Of a stretch of DNA of 64,000 bases, positions 1 through 8,812 are shown piece by piece. The position numbers and the translations under genes were made by a program. How positions within the stretch are numbered: the stretch's first letter is position 1; the number at the start of each line of letters is the position of its first letter. The notes below the pieces were generated by a model. The model saw nothing but the letters and a program-made list of their open reading frames with translations, did no database searches and was not told the DNA's origin. The stretch comes from Ruminococcaceae bacterium OttesenSCG-928-I18 (lineage in GTDB: Bacteria > Bacillota > Clostridia > Oscillospirales > Ruminococcaceae): the NCBI GenBank assembly GCA_030266325.1, contig JAJDHT010000002.1, positions 52,551-116,550 of the forward strand, written 5' to 3'.

Positions 1-1107
1 GGCGAGCAAGAAAATCAGCGGAAGAGTCCAGGAAGAGAACCGGTCGAACATACCGCCGAGCAATATAGGGCTGATGGATGCCAAGGCATACCCCACGCAC
101 TGTGCGGCGCCCGAAATGCGGGCGGTCTGGACGGCGGAGGTCGTCCGAAGCCCGAAAAGGCACATGGCCAAGCTGAGGAAAGAGCCCGCGCCAAAACCGC
201 AGAATACTACACCCAGCACCAATATGAGTTGAGATTGCCCGAACAAAAAGCAGGATAAGCCGGTCAGATAAATGCAGGAAATCGTGAGAGAAAGCCATTT
301 TTGATGCCGAAGTTTTCCGGCCAACAGCGAAACGATGAGCGAACCCGGAATGCCCATCCACTGGAACAACGAGGCATAATAACCCGAAGTTTCGGCCGTG
401 AGGCCCTTAAACTGCAAAATAGAGGGCAACCACGCCACCAAACTGTAAAAAAGCAGGGATTGCAGCCCCATGTAGGCAGTGACGCTCCACGCCACGGGCG
501 AACGGAACAGGGACCTTCCCTTGCCTTCCGAGGCCGAAAGGGAAGAAGTTGACAATCCCCACTGAGACAACCAGATAACAAGGGCGAGGCAGACCGGCCA
601 AATCCAGATACTCAGTGCGCCGCGCCAGCCTGAGGTGAGTACCTGTGAGATGGGGATGCTGACGCCCGAAGCGACGCCCGAACCGAGCGCGACGCCGATG
701 GTGTAGACGGCGGTAAGCAATCCCACCTGCGTGGGGAATTTTGCCTTGATGATGCTGGGCAGCAGAACGTTGGCAAAGGTGATGCCGATACCCATCAGTG
801 CCGCCCCTGCAAAAAAGCCGGGCATACCGAGATAAGAGCGCATCAGAAGGCCACCGGCCAGTATCGCCAAGCCACACACCATCATGCGTCCGGCGCCGAA
901 TCGGTCGGCCAACCGGCCCATGAATGGGGAGGCCACCGCGAATGCGACCAGCGGAATGGTGGTGATCATACCCGCGATGGAGCTGGAAAGGCCGAGGTCA
1001 CTTTGAATCTGATGGATCAGCGAGCCCACCCCGGTGAGGGGTGAGCGCATAGTACACGAGACCAGCACAATGCCGGCCACAAGTAGCATCTTTTTATATT
1101 TGGCCAT
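1..1107 (-). CDS. MFS transporter, CynX/NimT-like (3' end runs off window)
   Basis: Minus-strand frame from ATG at 1107 (MAKYKKMLLVAGIVLVSCTMRSPLTGVGSLIHQIQSDLGLSSSIAGMITTIP...) is open to the window edge; absent from the ORF track because no stop lies in the window. Confidence 0.8.
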   Translation of the reverse strand, partial: MAKYKKMLLVAGIVLVSCTMRSPLTGVGSLIHQIQSDLGLSSSIAGMITTIPLVAFAVASPFMGRLADRFGAGRMMVCGLAILAGGLLMRSYLGMPGFFAGAALMGIGITFANVLLPSIIKAKFPTQVGLLTAVYTIGVALGSGVASGVSIPISQVLTSGWRGALSIWIWPVCLALVIWLSQWGLSTSSLSASEGKGRSLFRSPVAWSVTAYMGLQSLLFYSLVAWLPSILQFKGLTAETSGYYASLFQWMGIPGSLIVSLLAGKLRHQKWLSLTISCIYLTGLSCFLFGQSQLILVLGVVFCGFGAGSFLSLAMCLFGLRTTSAVQTARISGAAQCVGYALASISPILLGGMFDRFSSWTLPLIFLLA

Positions 1108-1351
1108 AGGCGGTTTCCTGCACTGTCCTTTCCCAGATAAGAGTGTCGCGCATCACGCGGGGATTCATCGTGAGCAGAAAGCATGCGTCTCATCCGCAGG
1201 TGTTGCGTGACAGCAGATGCTCTCCAGTAGTGTTTACATAACGGCGGCCCGTATGTTTCGGTAAAATGGGGATATAGGCCGGTTGGCGTTTCGCATATAC
1301 GAAAATATCATACAAAAAAGCGCCGGTTCCTGTCAATGTAAGCGGTTTGCG

Positions 1352-1470
1352 TGGAGTGTCCCGCCACGTTGTTTATCGAAGTATTTTTTCTGCCTTTCCC
1401 CCGCCAAAGGCGGGGGAAAGGCACCAGAACTTTTTGGGTAGTCTATTCAAAACGCCCTTGTGACACTCCC
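1352..1470 (+). repeat. MITE-like repeat family B, copy 1
   Basis: GGAGTGTCCCGCCACGTTGTTTATCGAAGT...CCCCCGCCaaaGGCGGGGG...TGACACTCCC; flanked by direct repeat GGTTTGCG (1344-1351 and 1471-1478). Confidence 0.7.
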
Positions 1471-1531
1471 GGTTTGCGCTCCAGCGCAGGATTTGCTACA
1501 ATGGGGCTATTGTGTGCGGGGAGGGAAACAG

Positions 1532-2308
1532 ATGCTGAAAACGGTGGTCGTCTGGTTGCTGGCAGCCTGGTTTACGGCGGACAGCATTGCCATCACCCTG
1601 CGCAACCGGTGGAACGCAGGTACCCTGATGATGTGGTGTGCGAGCACCGGCCTCCTCCTGTATGGCGTTTTCCATACACCGGTCGACGCTTTTTTGGCCA
1701 CGGGTGTGGGTTTTGTCCTAAAGATACTGTTTTTTGTCGCACTGGCGCTTTTTGTGGGCCTTTTGTTTTTTATCGGCCTACAGGGGAGAAAAAGGGAAGC
1801 CAAGGGGGACGAAAAAGCCATCCTGGTATTGGGCGCAGGGCTGCGTAAAAAGCGTGTGAGCGATCTTTTGCGAAGGCGTCTTGTGGCCGCAAAAGAATGT
1901 TATATCGAAAATAAAGACGCCCGCCTTGTCGTGTCGGGCGGGCAGGGCCCGGGGGAGGAGATCACGGAGGCCGAGGCGATGGAACAGTGGTTGGTAAAGG
2001 CGGGTGTGCCCGCAGGCGACATCCTAAAAGAGGAAGAGAGCACATCGACCGAGACAAACCTGCTCTATTCCAAAACCCTGTTGCAACAGAGCGGTATTGG
2101 CCCCGAGCAGCCGGTGGCGATCGTGACGAACACCTTCCACTGTTACAGGGCCAAATGCTATGCAAAAAAGCTGGGGTACCGGGACGTGCGATGCGTTCCC
2201 GCTTCGATGAACGCCTCTACCTTTTTGGAAAACTACATGAGGGAAGCGCTCGCGCTTATCTATATGTGGCTTTTCCGAAGGGGAACGCGCCAGGAAAAAC
2301 AGAGCTAG
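1532..2308 (+). CDS. YdcF/SanA-like (DUF218) membrane protein
   Basis: AILVLGAGLRKKRVSDLLRRRL...DARLVVSGGQGPGEEITEAEAM...STSTETN motif pattern. Confidence 0.75.
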   Translation: MLKTVVVWLLAAWFTADSIAITLRNRWNAGTLMMWCASTGLLLYGVFHTPVDAFLATGVGFVLKILFFVALALFVGLLFFIGLQGRKREAKGDEKAILVLGAGLRKKRVSDLLRRRLVAAKECYIENKDARLVVSGGQGPGEEITEAEAMEQWLVKAGVPAGDILKEEESTSTETNLLYSKTLLQQSGIGPEQPVAIVTNTFHCYRAKCYAKKLGYRDVRCVPASMNASTFLENYMREALALIYMWLFRRGTRQEKQS

Positions 2309-3045
2309 AGTTTCACTTCTTCGTCCTCGGCGTCGATCACATAGCGGGAAAAACGGAACGTGGGTGTGAAAACAAATCGTTTTCGGATTCCCCGCATGAA
2401 CTGGTTGGCGGAGATACCGACAAACAGGGCAAAAACGATGGTTCCGCCGCCGAGCCCGGGAAAACCCCCGATGACGAACCAGCCGAGCGCCAGGGAGGCG
2501 AAGAGGAGGAAGAGATCCAAAGAGGTGCGCAGATACTTGAAGGGGATGCCAAAGTGCTGGGAGACTTCCCGTGTGAAATAATCGAAGGGGTAGATGGGCA
2601 GCCTGCAACAGATAGTGACTGAGAGGCCGATGACAATGGTTAAAAAACCGGCGAGGAAATAGAGGATACGACCAACCAGCGTGCCGCTGGGCAGCGGGGC
2701 GAGAAGGAACGTATACAGATCAATGAGCCTTCCTGCCCCAAAGGCCACGACAAAGGTGAAAACATAGGCAAGCTTGATGCGGCGCATCAAGAGGATGAGG
2801 ATCGCGAGAAAGATGACATGGAACAAATTGGCCCAGGTGCCAAAGCTCAACTGTGGAAAAATCTGCCATAAGCTGTAATAAAATAGGTCTATGGTGGAAA
2901 AACCGAGGTCGCTTTTGGCCACGAGCACCACCGAGAGCGCCATGAGCGCAATGCCGACACACAACGCCAGTTCGCAGGAAATGCGCTTGGGAGCAGACGG
3001 GAGGTCAGGCCCCGAACCACTTTGTACAGAGGTGAAAGGCAGCAT
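2305..3045 (-). CDS. YczE/YitT-like integral membrane protein
   Basis: Multi-TM protein; GGAGGGAGG RBS before ATG at 3045; C-terminal IGGFPGLGGGTIVFALFVG. Confidence 0.6.
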   Translation of the reverse strand: MLPFTSVQSGSGPDLPSAPKRISCELALCVGIALMALSVVLVAKSDLGFSTIDLFYYSLWQIFPQLSFGTWANLFHVIFLAILILLMRRIKLAYVFTFVVAFGAGRLIDLYTFLLAPLPSGTLVGRILYFLAGFLTIVIGLSVTICCRLPIYPFDYFTREVSQHFGIPFKYLRTSLDLFLLFASLALGWFVIGGFPGLGGGTIVFALFVGISANQFMRGIRKRFVFTPTFRFSRYVIDAEDEEVKL

Positions 3046-3107
3046 CAAGCCCTCCCTCCTTCCATTTATAAGAGTAGAAAAAAGAAAAATGAGCTTTTTG
3101 AGCAAAA

Positions 3108-3136
3108 AAACTCCTCCGTGCACTGCGGAGGAGTTT
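3108..3136 (-). terminator. Rho-independent-like hairpin
   Basis: CTCCTCCGtgcactGCGGAGGAG with a U run on the minus strand, downstream of the nitroreductase-like gene. Confidence 0.55.
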
Positions 3137-3299
3137 TCGAATCCGTACTGCCGTATTTCAGTATACCGTCTTTGGCCGAACAGTCAAGAGCGCAAAGGTC
3201 TGCGGGAGCGTACGTCATTAAAAACACATTTGGGACGCTCCCAAGGCTTGCCCCAGCCCTTTACATGGCCCCTATGTGTAGATAGGAACAAAGCAGAAG

Positions 3300-3899
3300 T
3301 TATTGTCCAAAGAGAAACAGCCTTTTTTCGAGGGGTTCGAACTTCTTTTCCCCCGGTGTTTCAGCCCTCTGCCCAAAAGGCATCTGAGAGTAGAGTTCCC
3401 ATGGCTCGGGCAGGTTCCACGCTTGCTTTACCGCCTCATTGATCAGCGGGTTATAGTGCTGCAGCGAGGCACCGATCTCCTTATCAGCGAGGGCAGTCCA
3501 TACGGCAAACTGCAGCATGCCGTTTTGTTGCAGCGCCCAAAGAGGAAATTGATCGGTGTATAGAGGATATTTTTGCATATATTCTCTGGTGACCGCCTCA
3601 TCGTCAAAGAAAAGGATGGAGCCGTGCCCCGCCTTAAAACCCGCCAGTTTCTTTTCGGTGCGTTCGCCAATATTGCTTCCGGGTTGTTTCTTCAGGGTCT
3701 CCAGTACAATGTCCCACAGCTTGTTGTGTTCCTCCCCGAGTAAAAGGACCATTCGGGTGCTTTGCATATTGTTGGCCGTGGGCAGGTTCATAATCAGTTC
3801 GCCAAGCAACCGTACCAGTTCCCGGTCGTCTATCGCAATCGGTTTGCCCAGCACGCGTATGCTTTGCCTTTTCCTAACCGCCTCGAGAAATTCACTCAT
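3300..3899 (-). CDS. Nitroreductase family protein
   Basis: MSEFLEAVRKRQSIRVLGKPIAIDDRELVRLLGELIMNLPTANNMQSTRMVLL. Confidence 0.6.
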   Translation of the reverse strand: MSEFLEAVRKRQSIRVLGKPIAIDDRELVRLLGELIMNLPTANNMQSTRMVLLLGEEHNKLWDIVLETLKKQPGSNIGERTEKKLAGFKAGHGSILFFDDEAVTREYMQKYPLYTDQFPLWALQQNGMLQFAVWTALADKEIGASLQHYNPLINEAVKQAWNLPEPWELYSQMPFGQRAETPGEKKFEPLEKRLFLFGQ

Positions 3900-4015
3900 G
3901 GAAAACTCCTTTCCGGACAGTACCACGACGGGTTTGATCCTGTCCTTTCCCTATTATACTACAAAACGCAGTGGTAAGAGAAAAAAGTTGCCCGATGAAA
4001 AAATCTTTTAGGCCG

Positions 4016-4135
4016 GGGAGTGTACCCATCGCCTTGTTTATCGAGTATATTTCACGTATCCTCCCCCCGCCGAAGGCGGGGGGAGGATACGAAAACCTTC
4101 TGTATTTTTCATTAAAACATACGTGGGACACGCCC
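4016..4135 (+). repeat. MITE-like repeat family B, copy 2
   Basis: GGGAGTGTACCC...TTGTTTATCGAGTA...CCCCCCGCCgaaGGCGGGGGG...GGGACACGCCC. Confidence 0.6.
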
Positions 4136-4151
4136 TTCAGGACGAAACGGG

Positions 4152-4220
4152 TTGACAAACAGGCAAAAGTGAGGTATATTACAGATAAACAATTAAATGA
4201 TTGTTTAATTGTTTATCTGT
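4152..4220 (+). promoter_or_regulatory. Promoter plus ArsR-type operator for the metal ATPase operon
   Basis: TTGACA (4152-4157), 17 nt, TATATT (4175-4180), then perfect inverted repeat ACAGATAAACAATT...AATTGTTTATCTGT (4181-4220). Confidence 0.7.
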
Positions 4221-4269
4221 TCGGCACATTGTTTTAAACTAAGGAAACGGGAAATAGGGGGAGAGTAGG

Positions 4270-4485
4270 ATGAAAAAGACATACAAGCTGGAAGATTTAG
4301 AATGTGCAAACTGTGCGGCAAAGATGGAGAATGCCCTCAATCAGCTGGAGGGGGTACATGCCAATATCCGCTTTATGCAGCAGAGCATGACATTCGAGGC
4401 GCCGGATGAGCAGTTTGACTCCCTGCTGAACCAGGCACAGAAACTGATGAGAAAAATAGAACCGGATGTAAGGGTGCTTGTTTAG
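4270..4485 (+). CDS. Stand-alone heavy-metal-associated (HMA) domain protein
   Basis: MKKTYKLEDLECANCAAKMENAL, CxxC motif; directly upstream of P-type ATPase. Confidence 0.85.
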   Translation: MKKTYKLEDLECANCAAKMENALNQLEGVHANIRFMQQSMTFEAPDEQFDSLLNQAQKLMRKIEPDVRVLV

Positions 4486-4515
4486 CAGTATACATCCCAG
4501 ACTGGGGATAAACCT

Positions 4516-6411
4516 ATGACAAAAAAGCAAAGAAAGAGACTGGTGCGTATTTTGGCGGCGCTTGCACTGTTCATCGTGGTGTTGTTTCTGCCACTGCAGG
4601 GAGTGCCGCAGCTGCTGGCCTATCTCGCCGTCTACTTGTTTATCGGCGGAGATATCCTGTGGCGTGCCGTACGGAACATCCTGCGCGGCCAGGTGTTCGA
4701 CGAAAATTTCCTGATGAGCGTTGCCACGGTGGGCGCATTTGCGCTGGGAGATTACAAAGAGGGCATTGCCGTCATGCTGTTTTACCAGGTGGGAGAGTGG
4801 TTTCAAAGTTATGCCGTGGGCAGGTCTCGCCGCTCGATTGCCGCGCTCATGGACATCCGCCCCGACCATGCCAACCTGTTGCTTGAGGACGGCAGCCTTT
4901 CCCAGCTTGCCCCCGAAGAGGTGGACAGCGGGAGCCGAATCGTGATAAAACCCGGCGAGAGGGTGCCTTTGGATGGTATTGTGGAAGAGGGTTCGTCCTC
5001 CCTTGACACCTCGGCGCTCACGGGAGAGTCCCTGCCACGAGAGACGGAGAAGGGCGGGGAAGTGATCAGCGGCAGCATCAACCTGACCGGGCTTCTCACC
5101 GTAAGAGTGACAAAAACCTATGGGCAATCCACGGTGGCAAGGATTCTGGAACTTGTGGAGAGCTCGGGGCAGAGGAAATCCAAGGCGGAAAATTTTATCA
5201 CCAAATTTGCCCGCTACTACACGCCGGCCGTCTGTCTGGCGGCGCTGGTCCTCGCGCTGCTTCCGCCCCTTCTTTTGGGGCAGTCCTTCGGCGTTTGGGT
5301 GTACCGCGCGCTCACCTTTCTCGTCATCTCCTGCCCCTGTGCGCTTGTCATTTCTATCCCCATGAGCATTTTCGGAGGGATCGGGGGCGCGTCGAAAGCG
5401 GGGGTGCTGATCAAGGGCGGCAACTATCTTGAGGCCTTGGCCAAGGCGGACACCCTTGTTTTCGACAAAACCGGTACCTTGACCGAGGGCAAGTTTGTGG
5501 TTACGCAGCAAAAACCCGTGGGGGTTTCTGCGGACGAGCTGCTGCAGTGGGCCGCCTATGCCGAGCAATACTCAAACCATCCCATTGCGCAGTCTGTGCG
5601 GGAGGCCTACGGGAAAACGGTTCAGACGCAGCGGATTACATCCGCTGAAGAACTGGCCGGATTTGGTGTGCGGGCCGTCGTAGACGGGGCGGAAGTCCTT
5701 GTGGGAAATGCGAAGTTGATGGCCGAGTATGAGATCGATATGGGCGAGGCGGCACGGCAGGGCGGGACGGTCATTCATGTGGCCAGAGAGGGCCGCTATG
5801 TGGGCTCCCTGCTGGCCGAAGACCTGCCCAAACCCGACGCCATTGAAGCCGTGGCAGACCTGCGGCGGCTGGGCGTGAAACAGATGGTGATGCTAACGGG
5901 CGACAGTGCGGAGGCCGGGCAAAAAGTGGCCGAGGGCCTCGGGCTGGATGGCGCCTATACCGGCCTGCTGCCTCAGGATAAGGTGGAAAAGGTGGAGCAA
6001 ATGCTGGAAGGGGAGCGGACAGGAACCCTCGCCTTTGTGGGGGACGGGGTGAACGACGCGCCGGTCCTCGCCAGGGCAGATGTCGGCATTGCCATGGGAG
6101 GCCTTGGCTCTGACGCGGCCATTGAGGCGGCCGACATTGTGATTATGACCGATGAACCGGCAAAAATACCCACGGCCATACGCATCAGCCGTAAGACTGT
6201 ATCCATCGTGCGCCAGAATATCGTGTTTGCCCTTGGGGTGAAAGGCATCGTGCTGATTTTGGGTGCGCTGGGTTTTGCCAGCATGTGGGCGGCCGTTTTC
6301 GCGGATGTTGGCGTGGCGTTCCTCGCTATACTCAACGCCATGAGGGCTTTGTACATCGAAAAGGCTCCTGCCGAAAACCAAACAGCGCAGCTGCAAAGGA
6401 AAGTCCCATAG
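4516..6411 (+). CDS. Heavy-metal translocating P-type ATPase (Zn/Cd/Co type)
   Basis: TGES, SCPCALVISIP, DKTGTLTEG, GDGVNDAPVL motifs. Confidence 0.95.
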   Translation: MTKKQRKRLVRILAALALFIVVLFLPLQGVPQLLAYLAVYLFIGGDILWRAVRNILRGQVFDENFLMSVATVGAFALGDYKEGIAVMLFYQVGEWFQSYAVGRSRRSIAALMDIRPDHANLLLEDGSLSQLAPEEVDSGSRIVIKPGERVPLDGIVEEGSSSLDTSALTGESLPRETEKGGEVISGSINLTGLLTVRVTKTYGQSTVARILELVESSGQRKSKAENFITKFARYYTPAVCLAALVLALLPPLLLGQSFGVWVYRALTFLVISCPCALVISIPMSIFGGIGGASKAGVLIKGGNYLEALAKADTLVFDKTGTLTEGKFVVTQQKPVGVSADELLQWAAYAEQYSNHPIAQSVREAYGKTVQTQRITSAEELAGFGVRAVVDGAEVLVGNAKLMAEYEIDMGEAARQGGTVIHVAREGRYVGSLLAEDLPKPDAIEAVADLRRLGVKQMVMLTGDSAEAGQKVAEGLGLDGAYTGLLPQDKVEKVEQMLEGERTGTLAFVGDGVNDAPVLARADVGIAMGGLGSDAAIEAADIVIMTDEPAKIPTAIRISRKTVSIVRQNIVFALGVKGIVLILGALGFASMWAAVFADVGVAFLAILNAMRALYIEKAPAENQTAQLQRKVP

Positions 6412-6423
6412 CGAAAGACGACA

Positions 6424-6453
6424 AAGGCCGCCGGCATTCCTTGCCGGCGGCCT
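6424..6453. terminator. GC-rich hairpin after the ATPase gene
   Basis: AAGGCCGCCGGCAttccTTGCCGGCGGCCTT. Confidence 0.5.
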
Positions 6454-6676
6454 TGCAGACGGAAGACAAAAGATAAGCGCGGACGCTTTCCCCTCCAAGA
6501 AGAGACCCTGCTTCGCGACGAAAAAGCTCCACAAATAATTACCACTGAAACGGCATGTATAGGCCGTTTCAGGAGGAGGTCAAGGGGACGCGTCCCCTTG
6601 CGGGTGTATGAGGGCAGGGCCCTCATAGCCTTTCAGGCAAGGCCCCCCGGCATAGCCGGGGGGCCTTGGGTCGTTT

Positions 6677-7048
6677 TTAGCGTATGCCAACGTTGGGGCA
6701 GTTCATGGCGAATACATCGTCGATCATTCGGTGGATCAGTTCCGCTTCCTCCGTATCTGCCAGGGTGTAGTGCACCTCTTTGCCCACGCGGCGGCTTTTT
6801 ATGACACCGGTTTTTTTCAAAATGCGCAGGTGGTGGGAAACCGCCGGATCGCTCATGCCCACAGCCGCAGCGATGTTCGTGACGCACTCTTCGCTGTGGC
6901 ACAATACCCAAAGGATACGCAGTCTCGTTGCATCCGAAAGCTGTCCAAACACGTCGGCAGCCACGATGAAATCTCCCTCTTCGGGCATGCGGCGCAGCAC
7001 TTCCTGCAGGTGGCCTCCATGCTGGTGTGGTATCGACAGCTCAGCCAT
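6677..7048 (-). CDS. ArsR/SmtB family metalloregulator
   Basis: LSDATRLRILWVLCHSEECVTNIAAAVGMSDPAVSHHLRILKKTGVIKSRRVGKEVHYTLAD. Confidence 0.9.
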   Translation of the reverse strand: MAELSIPHQHGGHLQEVLRRMPEEGDFIVAADVFGQLSDATRLRILWVLCHSEECVTNIAAAVGMSDPAVSHHLRILKKTGVIKSRRVGKEVHYTLADTEEAELIHRMIDDVFAMNCPNVGIR

Positions 7049-7051
7049 CGC

Positions 7052-7504
7052 TTATCCCTTCTTTTTTTTCTTCTTTTTCTTTTTGTCTTCTTTTTTCTTT
7101 TCGTCCTCGTCGCCTTTCCTGGCAACTTTGGGCTGTATCTGATTTGTATAGTGGTCACGGATGCATTGAAAGCTGATTTCGCTGAGGGCGTGTTCCACTT
7201 CGCAGGCGTCCTCTGCGGCCACCTCTTTGGGAACGCCCAGGGCGGTCAGCATCGTGGTGAGCACCTGGTGCCGTTCCAAAATTTGTTCCGCTTTTTCCAG
7301 GCCGGATGCAGTCAGGGTCAGTTCACCGTTTCGGGCCATTTCGAGGTATCCGTCTCTGCGCAGGTTGTTGACGGCGCGGGACACACTTGGTTTGGAATAC
7401 TCCATATAGTGCGCGATGTCCACCGAGTGCACGACACCTTTCTCTCTTTTTAAAACGAGGATGGTTTCCAGATAGTCCTCTGCCGATTTGCGCAATGTTG
7501 CCAT
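7052..7504 (-). CDS. DtxR/MntR family metal-dependent repressor with Lys-rich C-tail
   Basis: MATLRKSAEDYLETILVLKREKGVVHSVDIAHYMEYSKPSVSRAVNNLRRDGYLEM; ends KKKEDKKKKKKKKKG. Confidence 0.85.
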   Translation of the reverse strand: MATLRKSAEDYLETILVLKREKGVVHSVDIAHYMEYSKPSVSRAVNNLRRDGYLEMARNGELTLTASGLEKAEQILERHQVLTTMLTALGVPKEVAAEDACEVEHALSEISFQCIRDHYTNQIQPKVARKGDEDEKKKEDKKKKKKKKKG

Positions 7505-7583
7505 GGGCTCCGCTCCCTCTGTGCAGATTCTTTCCCTCAAGTATACCACGCAGGCACAGAAAACTCAAACGCATGGGCGGGCA

Positions 7584-7702
7584 GGGAGTGTGCCGCCACG
7601 TTGTTTATCGAAGTGTTTTCCTCCGCCTTTCCCCGCCGGAGGCGGAGGAAAGGTACCAGAACTTTTTGGGCAACCTATTCGAAACGCCCTTGGGACACTC
7701 CC
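7584..7702 (+). repeat. MITE-like repeat family B, copy 3
   Basis: GGGAGTGTGCCGCCACGTTGTTTATCGAAGTG...CCGCCggaGGCGG...TGGGACACTCCC; terminal GGGAGTGT/ACACTCCC inverted repeats. Confidence 0.7.
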
Positions 7703-7774
7703 GGTGGGGATTGAGGTGTAAAAAGGACTGCCCCGCCACAAAGAGATATGGTATACTGTGACGGAGGTGAGCAG

Positions 7775-8170
7775 ATGAAAACCATAGAGGAGATCAGGGC
7801 GCATTTTCAGAAAGACCGCTTTGCTGCGAAACTGGGAATACAGATCGAAAGGGCCGGACAGGGCGAAGCGGTGTGCAGCGTGCAGGTGACGGAGGAGCAG
7901 AAGAATGCCCTGGGGCGCGTGCAGGGAGGTTTTCTTTTCACACTGGCCGATTTCACCTTCGCAGTGGCGGCCAACAGCCGCCAGATGGGTACGGTGACAC
8001 TGGACAGTCACATCCACTACCTTGCGGCACCGGCAGACGGCCGATTGACGGCGATGGCCGTCCCCAAAAGCACAGGCGGACGGATCTCCGTGTATGAGGT
8101 GTTCATCAGGGACGAACACGGGCAGGAGGTGGCCCTCATGACGGCCACAGGGTATAGAACCAGAGCCTGA
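7775..8170 (+). CDS. PaaI-like hotdog-fold thioesterase
   Basis: NALGRVQGGFLFTLADFTFAVAANS...VTLDSHIHYLAAP. Confidence 0.8.
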   Translation: MKTIEEIRAHFQKDRFAAKLGIQIERAGQGEAVCSVQVTEEQKNALGRVQGGFLFTLADFTFAVAANSRQMGTVTLDSHIHYLAAPADGRLTAMAVPKSTGGRISVYEVFIRDEHGQEVALMTATGYRTRA

Positions 8171-8272
8171 AAGAACCGAATATACCTGTTGTGGCGCATC
8201 ACATGAGTGTGCACCGCACGGTGCACAGCAAAAAATACCCGAAAACGGGTGTTTTTTGCCGTGGGGTGCTTG

Positions 8273-8464
8273 TCAGCTCAGAGTCTCACTCTCCAGAATG
8301 CTGCGCCCGGAGCTGATTTTTCGGTGCAACTGGTACAGTTCGTCCTCTTTTTCGTTGATCTTAGCCAACACCTCTTTGTATAAAACCAGCAAGTCTCCGG
8401 GTTGCAGCCCGCTCAGATCCCGGCTTTGGATGTAAAGCATGGCCAAATGTTCGTTGGTTCTCAT
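8273..8464 (-). CDS. Small hypothetical protein
   Basis: 63 aa, GGAGGG RBS upstream of ATG at 8464. Confidence 0.5.
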   Translation of the reverse strand: MRTNEHLAMLYIQSRDLSGLQPGDLLVLYKEVLAKINEKEDELYQLHRKISSGRSILESETLS

Positions 8465-8568
8465 TGTGAAACCCTCCTTTTCGCATAGGATAAGGGTAAA
8501 CCGGAGCGAAAAAAAGAGAAGCCGGGCGAGAGACGGTCACCCTCGCGAGAAGGCCGGAAGTGGGGACG

Positions 8569-8682
8569 CTATTCCTCCGCCTCACTTATATTTTCTGCCG
8601 GGGCGAAGCAGACCGGGCACTTTTCGGGTTTCTCCTCACTTTCCCAGAGGTTGCCGCAGAGTTCACATTTCCACTTTTTCAT
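8569..8682 (-). CDS. Rubredoxin-like mini protein (37 aa)
   Basis: MKKWKCELCGNLWESEEKPEKCPVCFAPAENISEAEE; CxxCG...CPVC; below the ORF-track length cutoff. Confidence 0.7.
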   Translation of the reverse strand: MKKWKCELCGNLWESEEKPEKCPVCFAPAENISEAEE

Positions 8683-8707
8683 CCGTTTCGTCTCCTTTTC
8701 CTTTATT

Positions 8708-8812
8708 CCCTACGAGTAGGGGTTTCATGTTTCATACCCCGCCTCTTGAGGCGGACCTGTCGGTCCGTGGCACCGATACCCCGTAGCCCAGCTGCGGGGA
8801 GTGCACTTCATT
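8708..8812. repeat. Palindromic repeat family A, copy 1
   Basis: ACCCCGCCTCttgaGGCGG...CCGATACCCCGTAGcccaGCTGCGGGGAGTGCACTTCATT. Confidence 0.65.

Noticed and set aside
4297-5568. 423-aa minus-strand ORF opposite the HMA/ATPase genes
   Set aside because: Shadow of a well-supported P-type ATPase
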